Below, piece by piece: positions 46,310 to 55,077 of a stretch of DNA of 64,000 bases (the stretch's first letter is position 1; each line of letters opens with the position of its first letter). Below the pieces are notes generated by a model that was not told the DNA's origin, did not search any database, and was given only the letters and a program-made list of their open reading frames with translations. The position numbers were made by a program, and so were the translations under genes. This DNA is from Kordia jejudonensis (lineage in GTDB: Bacteria > Bacteroidota > Bacteroidia > Flavobacteriales > Flavobacteriaceae). The stretch covers positions 112,499 through 176,498 of the forward strand of contig NZ_LBMG01000006.1 in the NCBI RefSeq assembly GCF_001005315.1, written 5' to 3'.

Positions 46310-47614
46310 ATGACGGTAGAAATCATTAATTACATAAAACAAGCAGTCCGATTCAGACTCGTACAAGATTCAGGAAGTGATGAAGTCATAGATTTTCCAA
46401 CATTTGACTTTGCATCCGATGATTCTGAATTCTCAAAATTTGTCATAGAAAACAACTTGCAAATCTATGAAATATTAATCCTGCTTCTCTCTATATTGCC
46501 GCACGTTTCTCCTGGTTTCTTAACAAGTATTCTTTCTGAATATTTTCCTAATGGAAGCGATTTTCCAGAATTTGGAGGTGTAAAAGGAACCAACTATCGT
46601 GGCATAATTCCAACAGGAGAAACCGCGCTATACATCATTTCTGGCGATAATTTTGTAGCAAGAAACTTTATTGTAAAAGCATTCGACGAAAGTCATATAT
46701 TTCATAAAAAATCAATTCTTTCTTTAGGAAAAGCACCAGAAGGTGAACCAAAAATTAGTGGAAAACTAATGTTAGACAATGAATATATTGAACTCTTTGT
46801 ATACGGATCAATTTCAAAACCTAAATTAAGTCAAGATTTTCCTGCCGAACTCCTCGAAACTACTATGGAATGGGACGATTTAGTCCTGCAAGAAAAAACA
46901 CTCAATGAAGTCAACAATGTCCTTGTTTGGATGGATCATAACAATACTTTACTAGCTGACTTCAACATGGAAGGGAAAATAAATCCAGGATACAAAGTCA
47001 TGTTTTTTGGTGCGCCAGGAGTTGGTAAAACGCTTACAGCAAGCCTCATGGGGAAACATACTGGCAAAGATGTGTACAGAATAGATTTGTCATTAGTCAT
47101 CTCAAAATATATTGGAGAAACGGAAAAAAATCTGTCACAACTCTTCAACAAAGCAAAAAACAAAGATTGGATTCTCTTTTTTGATGAAGCGGATGCCATA
47201 TTTGGAAAACGAACAGGCGTGCGTGATGCGCATGACAAATATGCCAATCAAGAAGTTTCCTATTTGCTACAACGGATAGAATCGCATGCAGGTTTGGTCA
47301 TTTTAGCGTCAAACTACAGAAGTAACATTGACAAAGCGTTTACCCGAAGATTTCAATCGATTATAGAATTTGAAAATCCAGGCATTCCTGAACGCCGTAT
47401 ACTTTGGGAAAAATACATTCCTGAAGCATTTGTATCAGCGTCACTCGACTTAGATCGAATTGCAGAAGATTACGAAGTTACGGGAGCAAACATTGTCAAT
47501 ATTGTACAATTTGCATTATTGAATGCGTTGGCTAATGAAGAAACCAAACTCTCCAATGCCTCATTAATAGCGGCAATAGAACGCGAATTTATCAAAGAAG
47601 GTAGAATGGTTTAG
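46310..47614 (+). CDS. eCIS AAA+ ATPase (Afp15/Pvc15-like)
   Basis: A 434-residue ATPase found in all Afp/PVC-type loci, thought to act in assembly or cargo loading. The C-terminal half has Walker A FFGAPGVGKTLT near residue 235, Walker B WILFFDEADAIFGKR near 288, the VRDAHDKYANQEVSYLLQRI segment, sensor ILASNYRSNID, and arginine finger region AFTRRFQSIIEF. The N-terminal ~180 residues are the Pvc15 adaptor part, with LPHVSPGFLTSILSEYF and NYRGIIPTGETALYI. It ends the locus and is convergent with an RDD gene, with 7 bases between the stops. Confidence 0.93.
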   Translation: MTVEIINYIKQAVRFRLVQDSGSDEVIDFPTFDFASDDSEFSKFVIENNLQIYEILILLLSILPHVSPGFLTSILSEYFPNGSDFPEFGGVKGTNYRGIIPTGETALYIISGDNFVARNFIVKAFDESHIFHKKSILSLGKAPEGEPKISGKLMLDNEYIELFVYGSISKPKLSQDFPAELLETTMEWDDLVLQEKTLNEVNNVLVWMDHNNTLLADFNMEGKINPGYKVMFFGAPGVGKTLTASLMGKHTGKDVYRIDLSLVISKYIGETEKNLSQLFNKAKNKDWILFFDEADAIFGKRTGVRDAHDKYANQEVSYLLQRIESHAGLVILASNYRSNIDKAFTRRFQSIIEFENPGIPERRILWEKYIPEAFVSASLDLDRIAEDYEVTGANIVNIVQFALLNALANEETKLSNASLIAAIEREFIKEGRMV

Positions 47615-47621
47615 TGTAAAA

Positions 47622-47999
47622 CTACTCAGCAACTTCAGCATCTTTTCTAGCCAAACGTGTTCCAGAAAGTAAATCATGCAAGCCGTTATTCTTTCCAAAA
47701 AGATACGACAACGCATCTACGGGAACGATGCGTAAAAACGAACGCATAAAAATTCGGATCACACTAGGTTTGGTACCATCTTTCATGACAACTTTTGTAT
47801 TTGTAATCATCTTACCAATGGTTTGCTTTGTAAGCGATTCTAGCACAAAATAATAAACAAAAGTCACGATCCAAATTAGCACTTTTTCAGATCCTGTAAG
47901 CGAACCAAATACAATGGTAACTACTATTGTAATCATTACAATAACCACAAGATCAATTAAAAAATTTACGAACCGTATGGATTTATCAATCTTATTCAT
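47622..47999 (-). CDS. RDD-family membrane protein
   Basis: A 125-residue protein with three hydrophobic segments. RFVNFLIDLVVIVMI, the central TKQTIGKMITNTKVV, and the C-terminal RIFMRSFLRIVPVDALSYL and HDLLSGTRLA fit the RDD family (R.iD, QT.GK, R...R..P, HD..s.T), small inner-membrane proteins of unclear role, some linked to ion exchange. It is a single gene convergent with the eCIS operon, so it is probably the first core gene beyond it. Confidence 0.85.
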   Translation of the reverse strand: MNKIDKSIRFVNFLIDLVVIVMITIVVTIVFGSLTGSEKVLIWIVTFVYYFVLESLTKQTIGKMITNTKVVMKDGTKPSVIRIFMRSFLRIVPVDALSYLFGKNNGLHDLLSGTRLARKDAEVAE

Positions 48000-48550
48000 C
48001 TTTTAAAATTGGAAAAATAGAACGAGATGTGCAAATATATTTCTTTCAAAAGTAAATTCTTCAGCTTGTTTGCACACAAAAGAAATCTTTACAGCAAACT
48101 TAATTTTCCTTCCGTTCCCGAATTGGTCAACTAACAAGTAAAAGCATGGTTTTGTGGAGGTTTGTGACTAAACTTCAATGAAAAAAATAGTAAGTATCTA
48201 TAAAACACGTAAAATTTTTTTTACAATGGAGTATTTTTTAAGAATCAAACTTCGTTACTGTACATTTTTGGGTTTCACATTTGTATACTATCAGAAATTT
48301 TAGTATTCTTAAATCCCCAATAAAAGAAAATCAACTAAACTAGTGTTGTATTCAGTGTATTCATTTTAGGTTGTAAACCAAAGCTTTAAATATTCACAAT
48401 ACTGCGTTATAGGCGAAATTCTTTTCAGACAAAAAATTATCGACTTTTTCTAAATCAATAAAATCAATTGTTTTAGGCCAAAGCGACTACAGTAGAATTG
48501 AAAAAGAAAAGACATAATTTAAAATTTTAGATTTTAAAAAAAAGATTACT
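48000..48550. other. Non-coding spacer upstream of the FG-GAP protein
   Basis: About 550 AT-rich bases between divergent genes. No convincing gene: the longest plus-strand frame noticed is about 41 codons, from 48178. No exact TAnnTTTG promoter was seen at a suitable distance. It must hold promoters for both flanking genes. Confidence 0.5.
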
Positions 48551-51500
48551 ATGAAAAAAAAATTACTATTCCTTTTTACTCTATTAACTACTCAATTTTC
48601 TTTTGCGCAATTAGGATTTGAGAAAATTGATATTGCGAATTCCATTTACCCTCCTAGAGATATTCATTCTGTAGATATTGATAATGATGGTGATATGGAT
48701 ATACTCTCTTATTCTGCTAGCATAATAGTTTGGTTTGAAAATACAGACGGTAATGGTAATTTTGGAGCCTACAAAGTTATTGCTGCTGGAGTAGACAATG
48801 TACAATCGATTTATACAGCTGATTTAGATGGCGATGGCGATATGGATGTTTTATCTGCCTCATCGAATGATGATAAAATTGCTTGGTACGAAAACACGGA
48901 TGGTCAAGGTACTTTTGGAGCTCAACAAATTATTTCAACAATTGCAAATAATGCAAGATCGGTTTATGCGACAGATTTAGATGGTGATGGCGATATGGAT
49001 GTTTTATCTGCCTCAGAGGAGGATGATAAAATTGCTTGGTACGAAAACACAGATGGTCAAGGCACTTTTGGAGCCCAACAAATTATCTCAACAATAGCAT
49101 ATAATGCACAATCGGTTTATGCTACAGATATAGATGGTGATGGCGATATGGATGTGCTTTCGGGATGTCATCTTAATAAAATAGTTTGGTATGAAAATAC
49201 AGACGGTCAAGGAACTTTTGGAGCTGAACAGGCCATCACGACTTATCCGAATTATGTAAGTGAGGTGCATGCGAGTGATTTAGATGGTGATGGTGATATG
49301 GATGTCTATGCTATATATGGTTCTGTTATATTCTGGTTTGAAAATACAGATGGTCAAGGTACTTTTGGAGCCCAACAAATTATCGGATATACATTTAGTT
49401 ATGCTGATGTTTATGCTACAGATTTAGATGGTGATGGCGATATGGATGTACTTTCTACAACTCCTACAAATAGTAATGAACAAAAAATAGTTTGGTATGA
49501 AAATACAGATGGTCAAGGTACTTTTAGTGCCAATCAAGTTATTACAACATTAGAAGTTTTTCCAACTTCGGTTCATGCTAGTGATCTGGATGGTGATGGC
49601 GATATGGAAATGCTTTTTACTTCTTCTCTTTCGACTAGTATAATTGCTTGGTACGAAAATATTGATGGTCAAGATGCCTTCGGTGAGCAACAAGTAATTA
49701 CTCCATTAGCAAAAAATGCAGGTAAAGCTTATCCAGGTGATGTAGATGGTGATGGCGATATGGATGTGATTTCTGAAGGAAATGGTGTAAGTTGGTACGA
49801 AAACAGAGATGGTCTAGGAACTTTTGGAGCTCCTAAGACTATTGCATTATCAACTAGTTTAGCTTACACGAGTGATTTGGATGGTGACGGTGATATAGAT
49901 GTTATTTCTCGTAATAGTGTAGGTCTAAGCTGGCAAGAAAATATAGATGGTCAAGGCAATTTTGGTGCCCAACAAATTATCACAACATTAATAAATTACG
50001 CACATTCAGTATTTGCAAGCGATCTAGATGGCGATGGCGATATGGATGTACTTTCAACATCTGGTAGTGATAATAAAGTAGTCTGGTATGAAAACACAGA
50101 TGGTCAAGGCACTTTTGGCGGCCAACAAATTATCACAACATTAGTAAATAGCCCTCAATCGGTTTATGCGATTGATCTAGATGGCGATGGCGATATAGAT
50201 GTTTTATCTGCCTCAGAGGATGATCATAAAATTGCTTGGTACGAAAACACAGATGGTCAAGGCACTTTTGGCGGCCAACAAATTATCACAACATTAACAA
50301 ATGGTGCCCGATCGGTTTATGCGAGTGATTTAGATGGCGATGGCGATATGGATGTACTTTCAGCATCTAGATATGATGACAAAGTAGCTTGGTACGAAAA
50401 TATAGATGGTCAAGGAACATTTGGATCACAACAAATTATTTCAACATTAGCTGATAATGTGCAATCGGTTTACGCAACAGATCTAGACGATGATGGAGAT
50501 ATGGATGTACTGTGTGCTATTCGTGATGATGATATAATAGCTTGGTATGAAAATATAGACGGTCAAGGTACTTTTGGTACCCAACAAGTAATCACTTCTG
50601 AAACAAATGGTCCAATATGGGTGTATGCAAGTGATATGAATAGTGATGGTAATATGGATGTTTTATCAGTTTCTGCTTCTGATAATACTATAGCTTGGTA
50701 TAGAAATATAGGAACAAATGCTAATGAAATAAATGGAGAAATTACAATGGATACGAATTTAGATGGTTGTGATAATGGTGATAATTCAATTGGAAACTTA
50801 CTAGTAGAAACAACAGATGGAACTGTGAACTTATCTACTTTTTCACTCAATAGTGGAGTGTATCAATTGTTTCCAGATTCAGGTAGTTTTACGACTTCCA
50901 TAGTATCACCACTAAATAATTATTATACAGTAAATCCCATAACAGCGACATCCAACTTTACAGGAATAGGAAATGTGGATACTGTAGATTTTTGTATACA
51001 ACCAACAGGAACTTACAACGATTTAAATATCGCGATTTATCCAAACATAGACGATCCACGCCCAGGTTTTGATACTTCGTATCAAATTGTATATAATAAT
51101 ATAGGAACTACACAACTTAGCGGAGACATTATCTTTGAGTTTGATGACGCTAAAATGCAGTTTTTAAATGCTAATAGTTTTGTCACTTCACAAACAAGTA
51201 ATACAATTACATTCAATTTTACGAATTTAAATCCGTTTGAAACCAGAACAATAAATTTACGGTTTAATGTGTTTCCACCACCAACGACCAACATAGATGA
51301 TGTACTATTATCCAATGCAATCATAAATCCAATTAATAATGACGAAACTCCAGTTGATAATTTATTCAAATTACGACAAACTGTGATAGGCTCTTACGAT
51401 CCTAATGACATTCGTGTACTAGAAGGCGATCAAATTTTACTGGAAGACATAGATAAGTATTTACATTACATTATTCGTTTTCAAAACACAGGAACGGCAA

Positions 51501-52069
51501 GTGCCATAAACGTACGCGTAGAACACATATTGGACAGCAAATTAGATTGGACTACAATGCAATTGCAAAGCATGAGTCATGCTGGTCGAGTAGAAATTAC
51601 AGATGGTAGCAATGTAGAATTTATTTTTGATAATATAAATCTTATAGATAGTACAACCGATGAACCCAATTCTCACGGATACATCGCTTTTAAAATAAAA
51701 CCTAAAACGAATGTCGTTATCGGAGATATTATAAATGGAGTAGCAGCTATCTATTTCGATTTCAATCCACCGATAATTACCAACACCGCTATGACGGAAA
51801 TTGTACAACGCTTGTCCGTAGGTGAGTTCGAAGCTAATAAAATATTGATGTATCCTAATCCAACAAAAGAAACATTACATATTCAAGCAAAAACTCCTAT
51901 TTCTGATATTTCAATTTTCGATATAAACGGCAGATTAGTCAAAACGGAACAGCCAAACTCAAGTAGTTTAGATCATCAAATGGACTTAAAAAACATATCG
52001 CAAGGTATTTACTTTATAAAAATTCAAACCAATTCAGGAATTCAGACACAAAAACTAATAAAAGAATAA
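48551..52069 (+). CDS. T9SS-secreted FG-GAP/VCBS repeat protein
   Basis: A 1172-residue extracellular protein. Signal peptide ends SFAQ. Residues ~30-720 are about fourteen tandem repeats of about 50 residues with DLDGDGDMDVLS (calcium-binding Asp loop) and KIAWYENTDGQGTF, the VCBS/FG-GAP beta-propeller unit. Residues ~840-1090 hold domains common before sorting signals in flavobacteria, including SYDPNDIRVLEGDQI and GVAAIYFDFNPPIITNTA. The last ~80 residues are a T9SS type A sorting domain (MYPNPTKETLHIQAK, ISDISIFDINGRLV, ISQGIYFIKI, KLIKE). Probably an adhesin or surface protein. A strong terminator follows. Confidence 0.92.
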   Translation: MKKKLLFLFTLLTTQFSFAQLGFEKIDIANSIYPPRDIHSVDIDNDGDMDILSYSASIIVWFENTDGNGNFGAYKVIAAGVDNVQSIYTADLDGDGDMDVLSASSNDDKIAWYENTDGQGTFGAQQIISTIANNARSVYATDLDGDGDMDVLSASEEDDKIAWYENTDGQGTFGAQQIISTIAYNAQSVYATDIDGDGDMDVLSGCHLNKIVWYENTDGQGTFGAEQAITTYPNYVSEVHASDLDGDGDMDVYAIYGSVIFWFENTDGQGTFGAQQIIGYTFSYADVYATDLDGDGDMDVLSTTPTNSNEQKIVWYENTDGQGTFSANQVITTLEVFPTSVHASDLDGDGDMEMLFTSSLSTSIIAWYENIDGQDAFGEQQVITPLAKNAGKAYPGDVDGDGDMDVISEGNGVSWYENRDGLGTFGAPKTIALSTSLAYTSDLDGDGDIDVISRNSVGLSWQENIDGQGNFGAQQIITTLINYAHSVFASDLDGDGDMDVLSTSGSDNKVVWYENTDGQGTFGGQQIITTLVNSPQSVYAIDLDGDGDIDVLSASEDDHKIAWYENTDGQGTFGGQQIITTLTNGARSVYASDLDGDGDMDVLSASRYDDKVAWYENIDGQGTFGSQQIISTLADNVQSVYATDLDDDGDMDVLCAIRDDDIIAWYENIDGQGTFGTQQVITSETNGPIWVYASDMNSDGNMDVLSVSASDNTIAWYRNIGTNANEINGEITMDTNLDGCDNGDNSIGNLLVETTDGTVNLSTFSLNSGVYQLFPDSGSFTTSIVSPLNNYYTVNPITATSNFTGIGNVDTVDFCIQPTGTYNDLNIAIYPNIDDPRPGFDTSYQIVYNNIGTTQLSGDIIFEFDDAKMQFLNANSFVTSQTSNTITFNFTNLNPFETRTINLRFNVFPPPTTNIDDVLLSNAIINPINNDETPVDNLFKLRQTVIGSYDPNDIRVLEGDQILLEDIDKYLHYIIRFQNTGTASAINVRVEHILDSKLDWTTMQLQSMSHAGRVEITDGSNVEFIFDNINLIDSTTDEPNSHGYIAFKIKPKTNVVIGDIINGVAAIYFDFNPPIITNTAMTEIVQRLSVGEFEANKILMYPNPTKETLHIQAKTPISDISIFDINGRLVKTEQPNSSSLDHQMDLKNISQGIYFIKIQTNSGIQTQKLIKE
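48659..50715 (+). repeat. Tandem FG-GAP/VCBS coding repeats
   Basis: About fourteen units of 140-160 bases, each with a near-identical core (GATGGCGATATGGATGT and GAAAACACAGATGGTCAAGG). Units around 48830-49100 and 50030-50420 are the most alike, which indicates recent copying within the gene and a site prone to copy-number change. Confidence 0.9.
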
Positions 52070-52089
52070 ACAAAAAACACCTACCAAAC

Positions 52090-52127
52090 AAAAACCTTAG
52101 TTTCGAAAGAAGTTGAGGTTTTTTCTT
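52090..52127 (+). terminator. Terminator after the FG-GAP gene
   Basis: AAAAACCTTAGTTTC - GAAA - GAAGTTGAGGTTTTT is a 15-bp stem (some G-U pairs) with a GAAA tetraloop and T-rich tail, 20 bases after the stop. Confidence 0.85.
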
Positions 52128-52224
52128 TTAAAAATAACGTTCACAAAAAACACACAACGCTTACAAAATCATTCTAGGATTCTTTCGCATAAAAAGATAG
52201 TTTTATAAAAAACGAATCAAAAAA

Positions 52225-53763
52225 ATGCTCAAAAAAGTCTTTGGAAGTGCAGTATTTGGTATAGAAGCGACTACAATTACAGTAGAAGTAAACATCGCGA
52301 AAGGAATTGGTTATCACTTGGTCGGTTTGCCCGATAATGCAATTCGAGAAAGCAACTACCGAATCGCTTCCGCGTTACAAAATAACGGTTACAAGATTCC
52401 AGGAAAGAAAATTACCATCAATATGGCACCTGCCGATTTGCGCAAAGAAGGCAGTGCGTACGATTTAACACTCGCTTTAGGAATACTCTCAGCTTCCAAT
52501 CAAATACAATCGGAAAACATAGAAGAATATCTCATCATGGGCGAATTATCTCTAGATGGAAGTTTGCAACCAATCAGTGGCGTGTTGCCAATTGCCATCA
52601 AAGCGCGCGAAGAAGGTTTCAAAGGATTCATTCTTCCGAAACAAAACGCCAAAGAAGCGGCAGTTGTAAACAATTTAGAAGTCTATGGTGTAGAAAATAT
52701 CAAACAAGTTATCAATTTCTTCGACAAAGGCGAACCGTTAGAACAAACTATCATTGATACACGTGAAGAATTCTTAAAAAACTTAGCATTTCCCGAATTT
52801 GATTTCTCCGATGTAAAAGGTCAAGAAAGTATCAAACGATGTATGGAAATTGCGGCTGCTGGCGGACACAACATCATTCTCATTGGACCACCAGGTTCAG
52901 GGAAAACGATGCTTGCCAAACGACTACCATCAATTCTTCCACCATTAACACTTCATGAAGCGTTAGAAACGACTAAAATTCACTCTGTAGTTGGTAATAT
53001 AAAAGACAAATCAGGATTAATAGCTGAGCGACCGTTTCGAAATCCGCATCACACAATTTCCGACGTCGCATTAGTTGGTGGTGGCAGTTATCCGCAACCT
53101 GGAGAAATCTCATTAGCGCACAATGGTGTGTTATTTTTGGACGAATTACCTGAGTTTAAACGAAGCGTTTTAGAAGTCATGCGACAACCGCTAGAAGACC
53201 GAGAAGTAACCATTTCACGTGCGCGTTTTACCATAACCTATCCAAGTAGTTTTATGTTGGTTGCCAGTATGAATCCGAGTCCAAGCGGATTCTTTAACGA
53301 TCCAAATTCGCCAATGGCATCATCTCCAATGGAAATGCAGCGCTATATGGGGAAAATTTCAGGACCTTTATTAGACAGAATCGACATTCATATAGAAGTG
53401 ACGCCAGTTCCTTTTGAAAAACTCTCCGAAGAACGAAAAGGTGAGGAGAGCAGCGTGATTCGTGCGCGTGTGATCAATGCGAGAAGCATTCAAACCAAAC
53501 GTTTTCAAGCATCTGAAATTCTACATTACAATGCACAAATGAACACCAAACAAATTCGAAAGTATTGTAAATTAGACCAAGAAGCATTGAATCTTCTCAA
53601 AAATGCGATGGAACGCTTGAATCTTTCCGCAAGAGCGTACGACAGAATTCTAAAAGTAGCCAGAACGATTGCTGATTTAGACACGCAACCAAACATTTTA
53701 CCAAATCACATCGCAGAAGCCATTCAATACCGAAGTTTAGACAGAGAAGGTTGGCTTGGATAA
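52225..53763 (+). CDS. comM: YifB/ComM-family Mg-chelatase-like AAA ATPase
   Basis: A 512-residue ATPase; ComM is a branch-migration helicase that promotes integration of DNA during natural transformation, and related YifB proteins are widespread. It has the N-terminal Lon-protease-like fold ([40 protein letters not shown]). Walker A is [20 protein letters not shown] near residue 220. The Mg-chelatase segment is [19 protein letters not shown], with [13 protein letters not shown] as Walker B, and the C-terminal part has [19 protein letters not shown]. Length is typical. Single gene. Confidence 0.93.
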   Translation: MLKKVFGSAVFGIEATTITVEVNIAKGIGYHLVGLPDNAIRESNYRIASALQNNGYKIPGKKITINMAPADLRKEGSAYDLTLALGILSASNQIQSENIEEYLIMGELSLDGSLQPISGVLPIAIKAREEGFKGFILPKQNAKEAAVVNNLEVYGVENIKQVINFFDKGEPLEQTIIDTREEFLKNLAFPEFDFSDVKGQESIKRCMEIAAAGGHNIILIGPPGSGKTMLAKRLPSILPPLTLHEALETTKIHSVVGNIKDKSGLIAERPFRNPHHTISDVALVGGGSYPQPGEISLAHNGVLFLDELPEFKRSVLEVMRQPLEDREVTISRARFTITYPSSFMLVASMNPSPSGFFNDPNSPMASSPMEMQRYMGKISGPLLDRIDIHIEVTPVPFEKLSEERKGEESSVIRARVINARSIQTKRFQASEILHYNAQMNTKQIRKYCKLDQEALNLLKNAMERLNLSARAYDRILKVARTIADLDTQPNILPNHIAEAIQYRSLDREGWLG

Positions 53764-54327
53764 TACCAAAAAAAGTAATTTTGGTGCGCATAATTACTAA
53801 AAAAATCAAATAAGTAAGTAATATCCTGTATTTGGTATACTATTTTATGTAATCAAACGTTTGCTTCTATAATTACTGACAAAAAAACACTCATAATTAA
53901 TCAATTATAACTTATAAAAAAGTAGATATTTAAATTCATATTTTTTATTCTTTACTAATACAGATATGAAATCATAAAATTGGATTAATTTTTCTCTTTT
54001 TTTGACATTAAATAAAATTATTATATATATTTACATCAGTAAAGAAAGTCTGTATCCTAAGTAATATCTGTTCTAGTATTACAACATCCCCCTGTTAAGA
54101 ATAGACTCTCTAGTAATAAAGGGGAATTTGCCAAATTAAAAATTCCAAGATAACATATTGATAAAATGAAGCGTATTTAATTACACAATTAAACACGTCT
54201 TAATTCATATTTTTTAAACTTTTTAAACGTATGAATTATATGCAAAATGATTGATAGTCAATCCTCAAGATTCATTTTATTTTTTTCAAGTTTGAGACAC
54301 AGAATGTGACTCGGAGTAGCGATAGCT
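53764..54327 (+). promoter_or_regulatory. Long leader region before the NRPS-linked antiterminator
   Basis: 564 AT-rich bases without a credible gene. It contains ACCAAAA/TTTTGGT at 53765-53785 (7-bp hairpin just after comM), a C5/G4 pairing between 54087-54093 and 54120-54125, and a terminator-like hairpin at 54244-54286. No exact TAnnTTTG element was found. Probably the promoter and 5' leader of the antiterminator-NRPS unit. Confidence 0.5.
54244..54286 (+). terminator. Terminator-like hairpin in front of the antiterminator gene
   Basis: AAAATGA at 54244-54250 pairs with TCATTTT at 54272-54278, with inner TTGA/TCAA pairing, followed by seven T at 54280-54286. An alternative inner hairpin GATTGA-TAG-TCAATC (54249-54263) competes with it. 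It sits 42 bases before the start codon, so it could be an attenuator rather than the end of comM. Confidence 0.5.
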
Positions 54328-54876
54328 ATGCTTAAAAATCAATACAAAATAATGGAAAAACAGAGTTGCTGGTATGTCTTATATGTAAGATCACGCCACG
54401 AAAAAAAAGTATGTAATTTACTTAACGAAAAATCTATTGAAGCTTTTCTGCCAGAAGTAAAAACGATTAGAAAATGGAGCGATCGTAAAAAGATGATCAT
54501 GAAACCTCTATTTCCTTCATACGTTTTTGTCAATATCAAAAGTCCATCTGAATTTCATGATGCACTATCAACTTATGGAGCATGTGCCTACATTCGTTTT
54601 GGAAAAGAATATGCAAAAGTGCCAGGAAACATCATTGACAAAATAAAATTACTAGTCAATGTTGATGGAGTCACTGACATTGAAACAAATGTACAATTAC
54701 CAAAAATTGGCGATATCAAAAAGATAACTATGGGCGCATTGAGCGGATTAGATTGTGAAATACTGAAAGTAGATAATGCCAAAAAAATTATTGTCCGAAT
54801 AGATTCACTTCGACAAAATATTACGGCTACAATTCCTTCTTATTTTTTATCGCAACAAACACTCAATGCTTCTTAA
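54328..54876 (+). CDS. UpxY/LoaP-type NusG-like transcription antiterminator
   Basis: A 182-residue specialised NusG paralogue. NGN domain: CWYVLYVRSRHEKKVCNLLN, EAFLPEVKTIRKWSDRKKMI and KPLFPSYVFVNI. C-terminal KOW-like domain (about 125-175) with GDIKKITMGALSGLDCEILK. Such proteins let RNA polymerase read through long capsule or NRPS/PKS operons. The start is ATG 54328 or ATG 54352 (MEKQSCWYVLY), in the same frame; the second fits the family N-terminus better. It directly precedes an NRPS gene and is itself preceded by a terminator-like hairpin, so control of the NRPS operon is likely. Confidence 0.9.
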   Translation: MLKNQYKIMEKQSCWYVLYVRSRHEKKVCNLLNEKSIEAFLPEVKTIRKWSDRKKMIMKPLFPSYVFVNIKSPSEFHDALSTYGACAYIRFGKEYAKVPGNIIDKIKLLVNVDGVTDIETNVQLPKIGDIKKITMGALSGLDCEILKVDNAKKIIVRIDSLRQNITATIPSYFLSQQTLNAS

Positions 54877-54985
54877 ACTATAGATTTTTATAAGATTACC
54901 CATATGTAATAGATCAAAAGTTCAAAAATTATTTTTTGATCAAATACTTGCATTTCAAAACTTTATAAACAACACACAAAAGCAC

Positions 54986-55015
54986 AACCGATGTTACACT
55001 AACGCATCATCGGTT
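54986..55015 (+). promoter_or_regulatory. GC-rich hairpin in the NRPS leader
   Basis: AACCGATG at 54986-54993 pairs with CATCGGTT at 55008-55015 (8 bp, loop 14), unusually stable for this AT-rich DNA. It lies 62 bases before the NRPS ATG. A second hairpin, GATCAAAA/TTTTGATC, lies at 54912-54941. Either could be an RNA recognition element for the antiterminator encoded just upstream. The overlap with the longer open frame of the NRPS supports the later start. Confidence 0.45.
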
Positions 55016-55077
55016 TGCCATACACTTTTATTTTTTTACCTAAAAACTACACCACTTCGTTTACACATCACAAAATC

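Noticed and set aside
16164..47614. Prophage or R-type tailocin
   Set aside because: Sheath, tube and baseplate genes are present, but no capsid, portal, terminase, integrase or phage lysis cassette. The LysM hub, Pvc12, CIS tape measure and Pvc15 ATPase are eCIS hallmarks.
16164..47614. Type VI secretion system
   Set aside because: VgrG-like and PAAR proteins are shared with T6SS, but there is no TssJLM membrane complex, no ClpV and no Hcp of the T6SS kind.
48178..48303. About 41-codon frame starting MKKIVSIYK
   Set aside because: Short, AT-rich, with no neighbour coupling or family pattern; likely chance.
48659..50715. CRISPR-like or satellite repeat array
   Set aside because: The repeats are in frame within one long gene, vary as FG-GAP protein units, and lack spacer structure or cas genes.
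55015..55077. Upstream start for the first NRPS
   Set aside because: The extra 21 residues lie just after the leader hairpin and precede a clean docking-domain start at 55078.
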